Assembly (NCBI GenBank): GCA_007122565.1
Contig: SKTJ01000311.1
Span: 1-17,696, forward strand
DNA length: 17,696 nt
Reading direction: 5' to 3'
Source of the DNA: Syntrophomonadaceae bacterium
Lineage (GTDB): Bacteria > Bacillota > Dethiobacteria > DTU022 > UBA8154
Part shown: positions 1-7,252 of the stretch, one piece after another
Position numbering within the stretch: position 1 is the stretch's first letter
Layout of the letters: every line of letters begins with the position of its first letter
Notes under the pieces: model-generated
Databases searched by the model: none
The model's input: the letters and a program-made list of their open reading frames with translations, nothing else
What the model was told of the DNA's origin: nothing
Translations under genes and position numbers: made by a program

Positions 1-439
1 AAAATATTTTCAAGTTGTTTCCTACTAAGTCCCAATTCCCATCATCTGTATAAAATTTAACCGCAAAGCCCCTGGGATCACGCAATGTTTCCGGTGAATG
101 TTTGCTATGGATAACCGTTGAGAAACGGACAAAGACGGGGGTGCGTTTGCCTTTTTCCTGGAACAATTTAGCCCGTGTGTATTTGGAGATTGGTTCATCA
201 CCCACTTTGCCATAAGCTTCAAATATTCCATGTGCACCAGTTCCACGGGCATGTACTACACGTTCAGGAATTCTCTCCCGGTCAAAATGACTTATTTTCT
301 CAAGGAAATCATAGTTCTCTAAAGTCATAGGTCCCCGATTACCAACTGTTCTGGTATTTTGGTTGTCTGTGATTGGGTGCCCTTGCCTATTTGTTAATGT
401 ACCATTTAATTCATTATTTATATCTTTGTTTTTTTGCAT
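1..439 (-). CDS. Catalase (haem), 5' part only
   Basis: This is the N-terminal 146 residues of a monofunctional haem catalase, which breaks down hydrogen peroxide in the cytoplasm. The gene runs off the left edge of the window. The translation starts at an ATG (437-439) preceded by AGAAAGGGG about 11 bases upstream. Typical catalase stretches are visible: the NRGPMTLENYDFLEKISHFD arm, VVHARG with the catalytic distal His (residue 63), PVFVRFSTV, DPRGFAVKFYT, and DLVGNN with the distal-side Asn (141). The wording resembles the spore catalase KatX and related Bacillus enzymes as I remember them, but the truncated gene does not allow a firm subtype. It is divergent from the response regulator gene at 684. 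Confidence 0.96.
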   Translation of the reverse strand, partial: MQKNKDINNELNGTLTNRQGHPITDNQNTRTVGNRGPMTLENYDFLEKISHFDRERIPERVVHARGTGAHGIFEAYGKVGDEPISKYTRAKLFQEKGKRTPVFVRFSTVIHSKHSPETLRDPRGFAVKFYTDDGNWDLVGNNLKIF

Positions 440-488
440 GCTTACTCAATCCCCTTTCTGGTAAGCTTATTTTTTAACAAAAGTAGGA

Positions 489-516
489 TAAATATTCCTT
501 AACTATAACTAGACAA
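489..516 (-). promoter_or_regulatory. Possible sigma-A promoter of the catalase gene
   Basis: On the minus strand TTGTCT (511-516) and TATTTA (489-494) are separated by 16 bases and lie about 50 bases upstream of the catalase ATG. The match to consensus is moderate and the spacing is one base short, so this is tentative. I saw no clear PerR-type box. Confidence 0.25.
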
Positions 517-549
517 GAAGAAATTCCAGAAAGGGTGTATTTAAACAGT

Positions 550-563
550 ACCCTTAAAAGGGT
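550..563. repeat. Dyad ACCCTT-AA-AAGGGT
   Basis: Six-base perfect inverted arms around two A residues, in the spacer between the divergent catalase and response regulator genes. It may be an operator. No T-run follows on either strand, so it is not a terminator. Confidence 0.4.
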
Positions 564-575
564 GATGTTTATCAC
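562..575. promoter_or_regulatory. Possible Crp/Fnr-type box GTGAT-N4-ATCAC
   Basis: A perfect 5+4+5 dyad with the same half-site spacing as Fnr boxes (TTGAT-N4-ATCAA) and the GTGA-N6-TCAC core of Crp boxes. It lies between the divergent catalase and diguanylate cyclase genes and could control either. The call rests on shape only; a short dyad can arise by chance. Confidence 0.35.
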
Positions 576-584
576 GGCTTTCTT

Positions 585-617
585 CAATATTAAGAAGGAA
601 TTAGTTCCTTAATGTTG
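585..617. repeat. Imperfect inverted repeat upstream of the cyclase gene
   Basis: The arms CAATATTAA and TTAATGTTG pair with one G-T pair, and an inner GGAA/TTCC closes a TTAG loop. It sits about 67 bases upstream of the response regulator ATG and has no T-tract, so an operator or an RNA leader hairpin is more likely than a terminator. A weak -10 (TAGAAT, 620-625) follows it. Confidence 0.35.
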
Positions 618-683
618 AATTAGAATAATGGAAAATTGATCATCTGTTTCTTTTTATCTTTTCAAGAAATAAGGTGACCGGGA

Positions 684-1679
684 ATGAAGATACTGGTTGT
701 TGATGACTCACCCTTTATCTGCCATTTTATTAAAGATACTTTGGCAAAAGCCGGGCATAAAGATGTAATATTTGCCGATTCAGCATTTGAGGCTTTCGAG
801 TACTTAGGATTGGATAATCCAAGTAAGGGCGAAAAGATTTCGCTTGTCCTGATGGATTTTATTATGGAAGGTTTGGACGGGATAGATGCATGCACCCGTA
901 TAAAGTCAAAAGAACATCTAAAAGATATCCCTCTGATTATGATCACAGGAAAGACAGAAGATAAATATCTTAAAGCTGCTTTTAATGCAGGAGCTATGGA
1001 TTTTATTACCAAACCACTCAGCCAAGTCGTTCTGGTTGCCAGGGTAAACTCAGCTCTGATGCTTAAGCAGGAGATGGACCGGTGTAAGACCCGTGAGGAG
1101 GAATTGCTTGGCGTGACCCGCCTTTTAGAAGAGGCGAATACAAAATTACAAGAATTAAGTTCCATTGACGGTTTGACAGGTATTGCTAACCGCAGGTTGT
1201 TTGATCAGTTTATAGAAAAAGAATGGAAGCGTGCCTTGCGCTACTCGAGACCATTATCCCTTGTCATGATCGACATCGATGTTTTCAAAGCTTTTAATGA
1301 TAGCTACGGCCACTTGGCCGGTGATGACTGTCTTAGGCAGGTAGCACAGGCGTTACAAGATGGCACAAAAAGACCCGGGGATCTGGTGGCGCGCTACGGT
1401 GGTGAGGAGTTTGCTGTTATCCTCCCGGAAATTGAAACGGATAGTGCTTTAATCTTTGCTGAAACGTTGCGTTTAATCGTGGAATCGTTAAATATAAACC
1501 ATGCGTATTCTACGGTTTGTAATATAGTTACAGCAAGTCTGGGCGTTGCCACTATGGTGCCCCATCGTTTAACATCTCCCAAAATCCTCATAGACCACGC
1601 AGATAAAGCTCTATATTTTGCCAAACAAAATGGACGAAACCAGGTTCAAGCTTACTCCCCAGCTTTCTCGGGGCAGTGA
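684..1679 (+). CDS. Response regulator with GGDEF domain (diguanylate cyclase)
   Basis: A 331-residue two-domain signalling protein, predicted to make cyclic di-GMP from two GTP when phosphorylated by an unknown histidine kinase. Residues 1-125 form a receiver domain with acidic residues D7/D8, phospho-acceptor D58, switch T88 and K110 of the TKP motif. Residues about 127-160 look like a helical coiled linker. The GGDEF domain (about 160-325) opens with SSIDGLTGIANRR and has the active site GGEEF (239-243). An inhibitory I-site RPGD (230-233) lies five residues before it, so product inhibition is expected. The ATG has a good site (AAGGTGA, about 7 bases). No kinase gene is adjacent. It is the only plus-strand gene here and is convergent with the MORN gene. 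Confidence 0.96.
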   Translation: MKILVVDDSPFICHFIKDTLAKAGHKDVIFADSAFEAFEYLGLDNPSKGEKISLVLMDFIMEGLDGIDACTRIKSKEHLKDIPLIMITGKTEDKYLKAAFNAGAMDFITKPLSQVVLVARVNSALMLKQEMDRCKTREEELLGVTRLLEEANTKLQELSSIDGLTGIANRRLFDQFIEKEWKRALRYSRPLSLVMIDIDVFKAFNDSYGHLAGDDCLRQVAQALQDGTKRPGDLVARYGGEEFAVILPEIETDSALIFAETLRLIVESLNINHAYSTVCNIVTASLGVATMVPHRLTSPKILIDHADKALYFAKQNGRNQVQAYSPAFSGQ

Positions 1680-1699
1680 ACGTCGTATTTTCGTCCTCA

Positions 1700-2338
1700 T
1701 TACTCTAACTCCTGAACAATTACATTATCATTCTCAAGCCTGCCCATTACCCACTCGCCGTTTTTAATCGTGCCGTCAGGATAAGTCATGGTACCTTGGC
1801 CGTACATTTCGTCATTCTGCCATTGCCCTGTATATACTTTTCCACCCGGCCATTGGTAAATTCCTGAGCCGTGGAATTTATCGTTCATAAATTGACCGCT
1901 GTACTTTCGTCCGTCAGGAAAAAACAGGATGCCGTCACCGTTCCAACGCCCTTCTTTCCAAGTACCTACATAGTAACCTCCGTCCGGGTATTTTAGATAT
2001 CCCCGGCCGTGAAAGAGGCCGTTTTGCCATTCACCTACGTAGCCCCCTCCCACCGGATAAGCCAGAGCTCCCTGTCCATGAGGTTTCCCTTCAGCCCAAC
2101 CTCCAACATAACCCCCCGCTTCAGTGTAGGTCATGGAGCCCTGTCCGTGTGGCTTGCCGTTTTGCCATTCGCCCACATATTTGGTGCCGTCCTTGTGTGT
2201 CCAGATTCCTTGTCCGTCAGCCTTGTCTTCTTTCCACTCTCCCATATATTTACCCCCTCCAGGGTAGATTATGGAGCCATGACCATGCTTCTTATCATCT
2301 TTCCAGTCTCCAAAGTACGTTGCCTTTTCTTCTCTCAT
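1700..2338 (-). CDS. MORN-repeat protein
   Basis: A 212-residue soluble protein made almost entirely of about nine MORN repeats of 23 residues (pattern YxGxWxxGxxHGxGxxxYPDG), for example KYMGEW, KYVGEW, GYVGEW, YYVGTW and VYTGQW units. No signal peptide or membrane segment is seen. MORN repeats form flat beta-hairpin arrays that bind proteins or membranes; the specific role here is unknown. The reading frame extends to a GTG at 2347, but that GTG is part of the Shine-Dalgarno AGAAAGGTG. The ATG at 2336-2338, six bases after it, is therefore the likely start. A strong promoter lies upstream at 2483-2511. The gene is convergent with the diguanylate cyclase gene, 20 bases apart, with no obvious terminator between them. 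Confidence 0.93.
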   Translation of the reverse strand: MREEKATYFGDWKDDKKHGHGSIIYPGGGKYMGEWKEDKADGQGIWTHKDGTKYVGEWQNGKPHGQGSMTYTEAGGYVGGWAEGKPHGQGALAYPVGGGYVGEWQNGLFHGRGYLKYPDGGYYVGTWKEGRWNGDGILFFPDGRKYSGQFMNDKFHGSGIYQWPGGKVYTGQWQNDEMYGQGTMTYPDGTIKNGEWVMGRLENDNVIVQELE

Positions 2339-2361
2339 ATATTTCACCTTTCTGCTAATTC

Positions 2362-2478
2362 TTAATTGATTATCCCCGGGGTTTTATTTGCATTGTCACT
2401 AACCAACTGCAAGATTATTTCCATGGCTTCCTGAGGATTATCCTTATGTGTGTCAGTCAAAGTTGATACATCCCGCAT
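2362..2478 (-). CDS. Possible small ORF in the MORN-gene leader
   Basis: A 38-residue frame (MRDVSTLTDTHKDNPQEAME..., ending PGIIN) lies between the promoter at 2483-2511 and the MORN gene. The first ATG lies almost at the predicted transcription start, so it would be leaderless. A second in-frame ATG (19 residues) has AGGA a few bases upstream. The composition looks protein-like and hydrophilic, but I recognise no family. It may be a leader peptide, the tail of a decayed gene, or chance. Confidence 0.2.
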   Translation of the reverse strand: MRDVSTLTDTHKDNPQEAMEIILQLVSDNANKTPGIIN

Positions 2479-2482
2479 CAAG

Positions 2483-2511
2483 ATTATACTTTTCAAATCA
2501 CTCTCCGTCAA
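2483..2511 (-). promoter_or_regulatory. Strong sigma-A promoter for the MORN gene
   Basis: TTGACG (2506-2511), a 17-base spacer and a perfect TATAAT (2483-2488) on the minus strand. This differs from the sigma-A consensus at one position. Transcription would start near 2476, leaving a leader of about 138 bases before the MORN ATG. Confidence 0.72.
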
Positions 2512-2540
2512 TGTGGACTCGCTTTGCCAAATTTATAATG

Positions 2541-2570
2541 AAAAGCACCCCTTATGCAGAAGTGCTTTTT
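2541..2570 (-). terminator. Terminator after spoIVA (possibly two-way)
   Basis: The arms AAAAGCAC and GTGCTTTT give an 8-bp stem with a 13-14 base loop. On the minus strand it lies about 33 bases after the spoIVA stop and ends in TTTT. On the plus strand it ends in TTTTT, so it could stop transcription in both directions. Confidence 0.65.
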
Positions 2571-2602
2571 ACATTATGAATTAAACATTTTATCTTTGCA
2601 TC

Positions 2603-4078
2603 TCAGAGGATAATGACGATAAGCCCTCCGCTTCCTTCATTCATAATTTTTTCCAATGTCTCCTTAAGTTTGTGCTGTGCGTGAGGAGGCATATTATCAA
2701 GCTTGTTGGAGATGCCATCCCTGACCATTTCATAGAGGGATTTACCAAAAAGATTGGATTCCCAGAGTTTTTGCGGATGTTCCGAATACTCTTCCATGAG
2801 ATAATTGGCCAAGTCTTCGCTTTGTTTTTCCGTACCAACAACCGGTGTAAATTCCGATTTGATATTTACGCTGAGTAAATGGAGTGAAGGAGCACTGGCT
2901 TGCATTCTCACGCCGAAACGCCCCCCCTGCCGGATAATCTCCGGTTCTTCAAGTACTATTTCGTCCAACATGGGAGGTACAATTCCGTATCCGTTTTCCC
3001 GGACCTGCACCATAGCCTCAGCTATTTTATCATATTCCTTCTTTGCATAAGAAAAATCCTGCAGAGTTTTTATAAGATCTGCTTGATCTTCAATTTCCAC
3101 GCCACATATTTCGGAAAGTACTTTGTCATATAGTTGTGGCGGTGCACTGATTTCCAGGCAGGTGCTGCCGCTACCCAGTTCTACATTTATTAATACAGCA
3201 TCTTCAATAATATCTAATTTACGAATTTCTTCGATGGCACTTTGGACTTCCCGCAGCCGCTCCACATGCAGAACATTTTCCCGGATCGTCTTCGTATATT
3301 CCACAACCAGCCAGTGGGATGGATCCAACACTTCAATCCAGGAAGGAAGGTTAATGCTGATCTCCTGCACCGGAAATTCATAGAGTACTTCCTTGAATAT
3401 GAGTTTAATATCACTTTCCGTCAACTGCAGGCAATTTAAAGGAACAACGGGAACACCATATTCCTCGCTCAGCTCTTCTTTAAGGTTAACAGCTTTTTCG
3501 GAGCTTGGTGAAACGGAATTCAGAATAATCACAAATGGCTTACCAATTTTTTTAAGTTCATCAATTACTCTTCTTTCAGCGTCCACGTAGTTATCCCGGG
3601 GAATATCTGTAATTGTCCCATCAGTAGTAATCACAACGCCGATGGTGGAATGCTCCTTGATAACCTTACGTGTTCCTTCTTCCGCCGCTTGTTCAAAAGG
3701 AATGGGCTCATCAAACCAGGGAGTGGATACCATCCGTTTCTCCTCACCGTCATTATAGCCCACCGCTTCCGGTACAGTATAACCAACACAATCCACCAGG
3801 CGAACACGCATAGAAATGTTCTCAGCCAAGCTAATTTCAATCGCTTCGTCCGGAATGAACTTAGGTTCTGTGGTCATGATTGTTTTTCCGGCACTCCCCT
3901 GAGGTAGCTCATCCCTTGTTCTTTCCTGGATATAAGCATTTTCTATGTTGGGGAGTACGAGTATTTCCATAAATTTTTTAATAAAGGTTGATTTGCCTGT
4001 CCGCACCGGACCCACGACCCCTAAATAGATATCCCCTCCTGTTCGTTCAATAATATCCTCGTAAAGGTTAAATTTCAC
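2603..4078 (-). CDS. spoIVA: Stage IV sporulation protein A, spore coat morphogenetic ATPase
   Basis: SpoIVA hydrolyses ATP and polymerises into the basement layer on the forespore surface onto which the coat is built; in B. subtilis it is made in the mother cell. This copy has 491 residues, essentially the B. subtilis length. Visible features are ERTGGDIYLGVVG, Walker A GPVRTGKST (23-31), sensor region TIMTTEP (66-72), Walker B LVDCVG (D96), EEPEIIRQGGRFGVR and the conserved C-terminal tail NEGSGGLIVIIL. The start is GTG (4076-4078) behind AAGGGGAGGGG; the N-terminus aligns with B. subtilis from ERTGGD. The gene stands alone, with a sigma-E-type promoter upstream and terminators on both sides. 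Confidence 0.99.
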   Translation of the reverse strand: MKFNLYEDIIERTGGDIYLGVVGPVRTGKSTFIKKFMEILVLPNIENAYIQERTRDELPQGSAGKTIMTTEPKFIPDEAIEISLAENISMRVRLVDCVGYTVPEAVGYNDGEEKRMVSTPWFDEPIPFEQAAEEGTRKVIKEHSTIGVVITTDGTITDIPRDNYVDAERRVIDELKKIGKPFVIILNSVSPSSEKAVNLKEELSEEYGVPVVPLNCLQLTESDIKLIFKEVLYEFPVQEISINLPSWIEVLDPSHWLVVEYTKTIRENVLHVERLREVQSAIEEIRKLDIIEDAVLINVELGSGSTCLEISAPPQLYDKVLSEICGVEIEDQADLIKTLQDFSYAKKEYDKIAEAMVQVRENGYGIVPPMLDEIVLEEPEIIRQGGRFGVRMQASAPSLHLLSVNIKSEFTPVVGTEKQSEDLANYLMEEYSEHPQKLWESNLFGKSLYEMVRDGISNKLDNMPPHAQHKLKETLEKIMNEGSGGLIVIIL

Positions 4079-4134
4079 CGCTGCTCCCCTCCCCTTAATT
4101 CGGCGCGTTATTGCTAAAATGTTTTAACGTTATA

Positions 4135-4162
4135 TTTATATGAAGGATAATGGACAATATTA
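4135..4162 (-). promoter_or_regulatory. Sigma-E-type promoter of spoIVA
   Basis: On the minus strand, -35 TAATATT (4156-4162) and -10 CATATAAA (4135-4142) are separated by 13 bases. This fits the mother-cell sigma-E pattern (KMATATT, 13-14 bases, CATACAHT). The leader would be about 50 bases. Expression of spoIVA by sigma-E is established in B. subtilis. Confidence 0.7.
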
Positions 4163-4170
4163 CTCCTGAT

Positions 4171-4206
4171 AAAGAAAAAACCTGCATGGATTTGCATCCA
4201 TACAGG
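4171..4206 (-). terminator. Rho-independent terminator after gpsA
   Basis: On the minus strand CCTG-T-ATGGAT, loop GCAA, ATCCAT-G-CAGG forms an 11-bp stem with one mismatch, followed directly by TTTTTTCTTT. It ends the long operon and isolates spoIVA. Confidence 0.9.
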
Positions 4207-4272
4207 TACACCCCTGATTTTTCTTTTGTTGTATATGATCCCCACCTTTAAGCATACCATAGGCGGGGCTTT

Positions 4273-5292
4273 TCACTGAAAAGCCATATCTTCCATTTCA
4301 AATGTTTTGGCCCGCTGCATCAGGTTTTGCACCGCTTCCTGCAATTTGCGCCCTTTGAATAAAATGGCGTATACCTCAGCGGTAATAGGCATATTTACTC
4401 CGTAATGCCCTGAAAGAAGGTATGCTGCTTTTGCCGTTTTAATTCCTTCAGCAACCATCTGCATGGAGTCGGTAATCTCATCCAATTTTTTACCCTGTCC
4501 CAGCATTAACCCCACATAACGGTTTCTACTGTGAACGCTGGTACATGTAACAAACAGATCGCCTATTCCTGTTAAACCGCTGAATGTGGCGCTCCGCGCT
4601 CCCATAGCCTGTCCGAGTCGGGTAATCTCCACCAGTCCCCTGGTGAGAAGAGCTGCCCGGGTGTTATCGCCGTATCCCATGCCTTCACAGGCACCGGATC
4701 CGATTGCGATAATATTTTTAAGCGCACCACCTAACTCCACTCCTGTAATGTCAGGATTAGTATAGACGCGAAAGTTGGGCGTCATGAGAATATCCTGTAC
4801 CTGCTCAGCCACCTTCTTCTCTTCTGCAGCAACGACTGTAGCTGTGGGAATAAGGCGGCTCACCTCTTCGGCATGGTTTGGTCCTGATAAAACTGCAACG
4901 GGACAGCGGGAATGATTTATTGATAAGTTATGGTAAATAACCTGAGAGAGCCTTTGCAGCGGCCCTTCCACCAGCCCTTTTGCCGTATTGACAATGATCG
5001 GGGTCCCGGTAATATAAGGATCGATACTGCGGCTCATTTCCGCAACAGCATGAGACGGGACAGACAGGATTAGCAAGGCTTTACCTTGCACCGCTTGCTC
5101 CAGGTCCACCGTAAGATTTATCATTGGCGGCAAAGGAATGCCCGGAAGATAATCGACGTTTTCTCCTGCATCCAATATCTTTTTCAGATACTCCTTTCGT
5201 CGCACCCAGAGGGTTACCGAGAAGCCCTTTTTTGCCATTTGTATGGCCAGCGCTGTCCCCCAACTCCCTGCGCCAACTACCCCAATTTCCAT
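4273..5292 (-). CDS. gpsA: Glycerol-3-phosphate dehydrogenase [NAD(P)+]
   Basis: This enzyme reduces dihydroxyacetone phosphate to sn-glycerol-3-phosphate, the backbone for phospholipids, in the cytoplasm. The protein has 339 residues, near the usual 330-345. The N-terminal Rossmann fold shows GAGSWGTA (7-14); SGPNHAEE (136-143) and catalytic K192 in GGALKN follow, then the helical substrate domain with NTRAALLTRGL and GIGDLFVTC. The ATG (5290-5292) touches the TAA of plsY, so translation is probably coupled. The next acyl-transfer step, PlsY, is encoded just upstream, which makes a two-step phospholipid unit. Confidence 0.98.
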   Translation of the reverse strand: MEIGVVGAGSWGTALAIQMAKKGFSVTLWVRRKEYLKKILDAGENVDYLPGIPLPPMINLTVDLEQAVQGKALLILSVPSHAVAEMSRSIDPYITGTPIIVNTAKGLVEGPLQRLSQVIYHNLSINHSRCPVAVLSGPNHAEEVSRLIPTATVVAAEEKKVAEQVQDILMTPNFRVYTNPDITGVELGGALKNIIAIGSGACEGMGYGDNTRAALLTRGLVEITRLGQAMGARSATFSGLTGIGDLFVTCTSVHSRNRYVGLMLGQGKKLDEITDSMQMVAEGIKTAKAAYLLSGHYGVNMPITAEVYAILFKGRKLQEAVQNLMQRAKTFEMEDMAFQ

Positions 5293-5922
5293 TTATTTAA
5301 CCCGCTTCCCTGAATTGTTTAGCTTTTCACCCAGCTTTGATTCTTTTTTGTTAAGCAGGCGCTTGATGTTTTCCCTGTGCTGGAAAATTATTACCAGACC
5401 AATAACCAGGCCGAAATAAAAATATTCCGAAGGTTTTCCTGTGATCAGCATTGTAACAGGAATTGCTGCAGCTCCGAAGATCGATCCCAGGGAGACATAA
5501 CGTGTTACGGCTATAATCACAATAACGATAGCAAAAACAGTTAGTGCTTCAACAGGTATAAGCGCCAGAAAAACGCCAAGCATTGTGGCTGCACCACGTC
5601 CCCCTTTAAAAGAAAAGAAAAGGGGCCAGTTGTGCCCGGCAATTACAGCTACTCCGGATAATAGAACAACCCACTCACCCGCAAGCAAATTTTGTTGAAA
5701 CATTAATAAGGCCAGAAAAACGGCAATATAGCCTTTCAGTGCATCCAGGATCAGCACAAGCACAGCGGTTTTAAAACCCATCAGACGTGAAATATTAGTT
5801 GCGCCCGCACTTCCGCTTCCCATTTTACGGATATCCACACCCTTATATAACCTGGCAAAAAGATAACCGATAGAAATGGAACCAATTAAATAAGCTAAAA
5901 TAACAGTCAACAGTGAGATAAT
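5293..5922 (-). CDS. plsY: Acyl-phosphate:glycerol-3-phosphate acyltransferase
   Basis: PlsY is an integral membrane enzyme that transfers an acyl group from acyl-phosphate to glycerol-3-phosphate, the first acylation in phospholipid synthesis. Hydrophobic segments span most of the sequence. Conserved motifs are AYLIGSISIGYL, DIRKMGSGSAGATN (the usual GSGN has Ser in place of Asn) and KGGRGAATMLG. The start is uncertain. TTG at 5908-5910 gives 205 residues but lies about 20 bases from the only good Shine-Dalgarno (AAAGGAG). ATT at 5920-5922 lies 9 bases after GGAG and one base after the der stop. It gives MISLLTVILAYLIGS, the same N-terminal length as homologues I remember, so I favour it. 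The gene lies between der and gpsA. Confidence 0.95.
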   Translation of the reverse strand: MISLLTVILAYLIGSISIGYLFARLYKGVDIRKMGSGSAGATNISRLMGFKTAVLVLILDALKGYIAVFLALLMFQQNLLAGEWVVLLSGVAVIAGHNWPLFFSFKGGRGAATMLGVFLALIPVEALTVFAIVIVIIAVTRYVSLGSIFGAAAIPVTMLITGKPSEYFYFGLVIGLVIIFQHRENIKRLLNKKESKLGEKLNNSGKRVK

Positions 5923-5923
5923 A

Positions 5924-7252
5924 TTAATCTTCTCCTTTCCGGTGGCGCGTTCTTAATATTAACTTCACAGGCGTATGTTCCAGTGAAAAAGCTTCACGCA
6001 GACGGTTTTCCAGGTAACGTACATAGGAAAAGTGAATCAGCGAAGAGTCATTGACAAAAAACACGAATGTAGGTGGCTTGGTGGTGGGCTGTGTACAATA
6101 ATAAATCTTCCCCCTTTTTCCCTTGTGCTGGGGCAGCGGGTTTACCGCGGTTGCGTCTTCCATAAATCGATTAAGCAGCGGTGTGGCAATGCGCCTGCTA
6201 TACTGTTCGTGGACTGTATTGATAAGGGGAAAAAGCCTTTTTAAACGCCGCGGTTCTAAGATTGATGTTAGAAGCAAGGGAGCGTAAGCAACGAATTTCA
6301 ATTGTTCCCGTACACGGCTGCTGCTGTCTTTACCACCATCCTGACGGCGCTGCTCCTTTTGCAAATCCCATTTATGCAGCAGCAATATAAGAGCATTACC
6401 GTTGTCCCGCACATAACCAGCGATTCGCTGGTCCTGCTCCGTAACCCCTTCAGTGGCGTCCAATAGCAGTAGAACAATACTGGCATTATCTATCGCTTTC
6501 AGGGAACGCATCACACTGTAATACTCAATATTCTCATACACTTTACTTTTTCTGCGGATACCCGCCGTATCCACAAGTATGTAGTCTTTCCCTTCCCATT
6601 TCAGCGGTGTATCCACAGCATCCCGTGTCGTCCCCGGTTCAGTCCCGACGATAACCCTCTCATTACCAAGCAGAAAGTTTACCAGCGATGACTTTCCCAC
6701 ATTTGGTCTGCCCACTACTGCAATGCGAAGAGGGCCTTCCCCTTCCTGAACCGGGGACTCGGGCTTCGGTAAGAAAGCGATAATTTCATCCAGCAGATCG
6801 CCTGTATTATGGCCGTGGGCTGCAGAAACGGGAAAAGGATCGGCGATGCCAAAGGAGTAAAATTCACTTAACTCTTCTCCCCCCGCCTCCATTTTGTTAA
6901 CCACCAGCATAACGGGCTTTCCCTGGCGACGCAGTATGTGAGCAATCTCCTCATCCAAAGGAGTAACACCCTGCCGGCCATCCACCACAAAAAGAATCAG
7001 CGAAGCTTCTTCAATAGCCAGCAGAGCCTGTCTGCGTACCTGTGTTTCCACTTCTTTTTGCGGGATAATAATACCCCCGGTGTCAATTACCATGAATTCC
7101 CGATCCAGCCATGTAACCTTACCGTAAAGGCGGTCACGTGTAACCCCCGGAGTCTTCTCCGCAATAGCATGCCTGCCTCCCACCAGGCGATTAAAAAGAG
7201 TGGATTTTCCCACATTGGGGCGGCCTACAATAGCAACCAGCGGCGCAGACAA
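5924..7252 (-). CDS. der: Ribosome biogenesis GTPase Der (EngA)
   Basis: Der has two tandem GTPase domains and a KH-like C-terminal domain and is needed for 50S subunit assembly. The length, 442 residues, is normal. Domain 1: GRPNVGKST (10-18), TPGVTRD, DTGG (57-60). Domain 2: GRPNVGKSS (181-189), EPGTTRD, DTAG (228-231). The KH region runs from about 355 to 435. Both guanine-specificity (G4) motifs are unusual: NKME (119-122) in place of NKxD, and HKWD (293-296) in place of NKWD. The second G5 region reads TSI (329-331) where SAL is usual. The start is TTG (7250-7252), directly after the TAA of the DUF512 gene, with GGAGG 11 bases upstream. Confidence 0.97.
   Translation of the reverse strand: MSAPLVAIVGRPNVGKSTLFNRLVGGRHAIAEKTPGVTRDRLYGKVTWLDREFMVIDTGGIIIPQKEVETQVRRQALLAIEEASLILFVVDGRQGVTPLDEEIAHILRRQGKPVMLVVNKMEAGGEELSEFYSFGIADPFPVSAAHGHNTGDLLDEIIAFLPKPESPVQEGEGPLRIAVVGRPNVGKSSLVNFLLGNERVIVGTEPGTTRDAVDTPLKWEGKDYILVDTAGIRRKSKVYENIEYYSVMRSLKAIDNASIVLLLLDATEGVTEQDQRIAGYVRDNGNALILLLHKWDLQKEQRRQDGGKDSSSRVREQLKFVAYAPLLLTSILEPRRLKRLFPLINTVHEQYSRRIATPLLNRFMEDATAVNPLPQHKGKRGKIYYCTQPTTKPPTFVFFVNDSSLIHFSYVRYLENRLREAFSLEHTPVKLILRTRHRKGED

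Noticed and set aside
662..1165. Antisense frame of 167 codons over the response regulator
   Set aside because: It mirrors a clearly coding receiver domain, with no ribosome site and no recognisable protein features.
1657..1674. CCCC/GGGG hairpin at the end of the response regulator gene as a terminator
   Set aside because: It is inside the coding sequence, short, and not followed by a T-tract.
2339..2347. GTG start for the MORN protein
   Set aside because: The GTG is part of the Shine-Dalgarno AGAAAGGTG itself, and the ATG six bases later is well placed.
2479..2511. A longer version of the small leader ORF beginning at TTG 2511
   Set aside because: That TTG is the first part of the -35 box TTGACG of a near-perfect promoter, so it would not be in the transcript.
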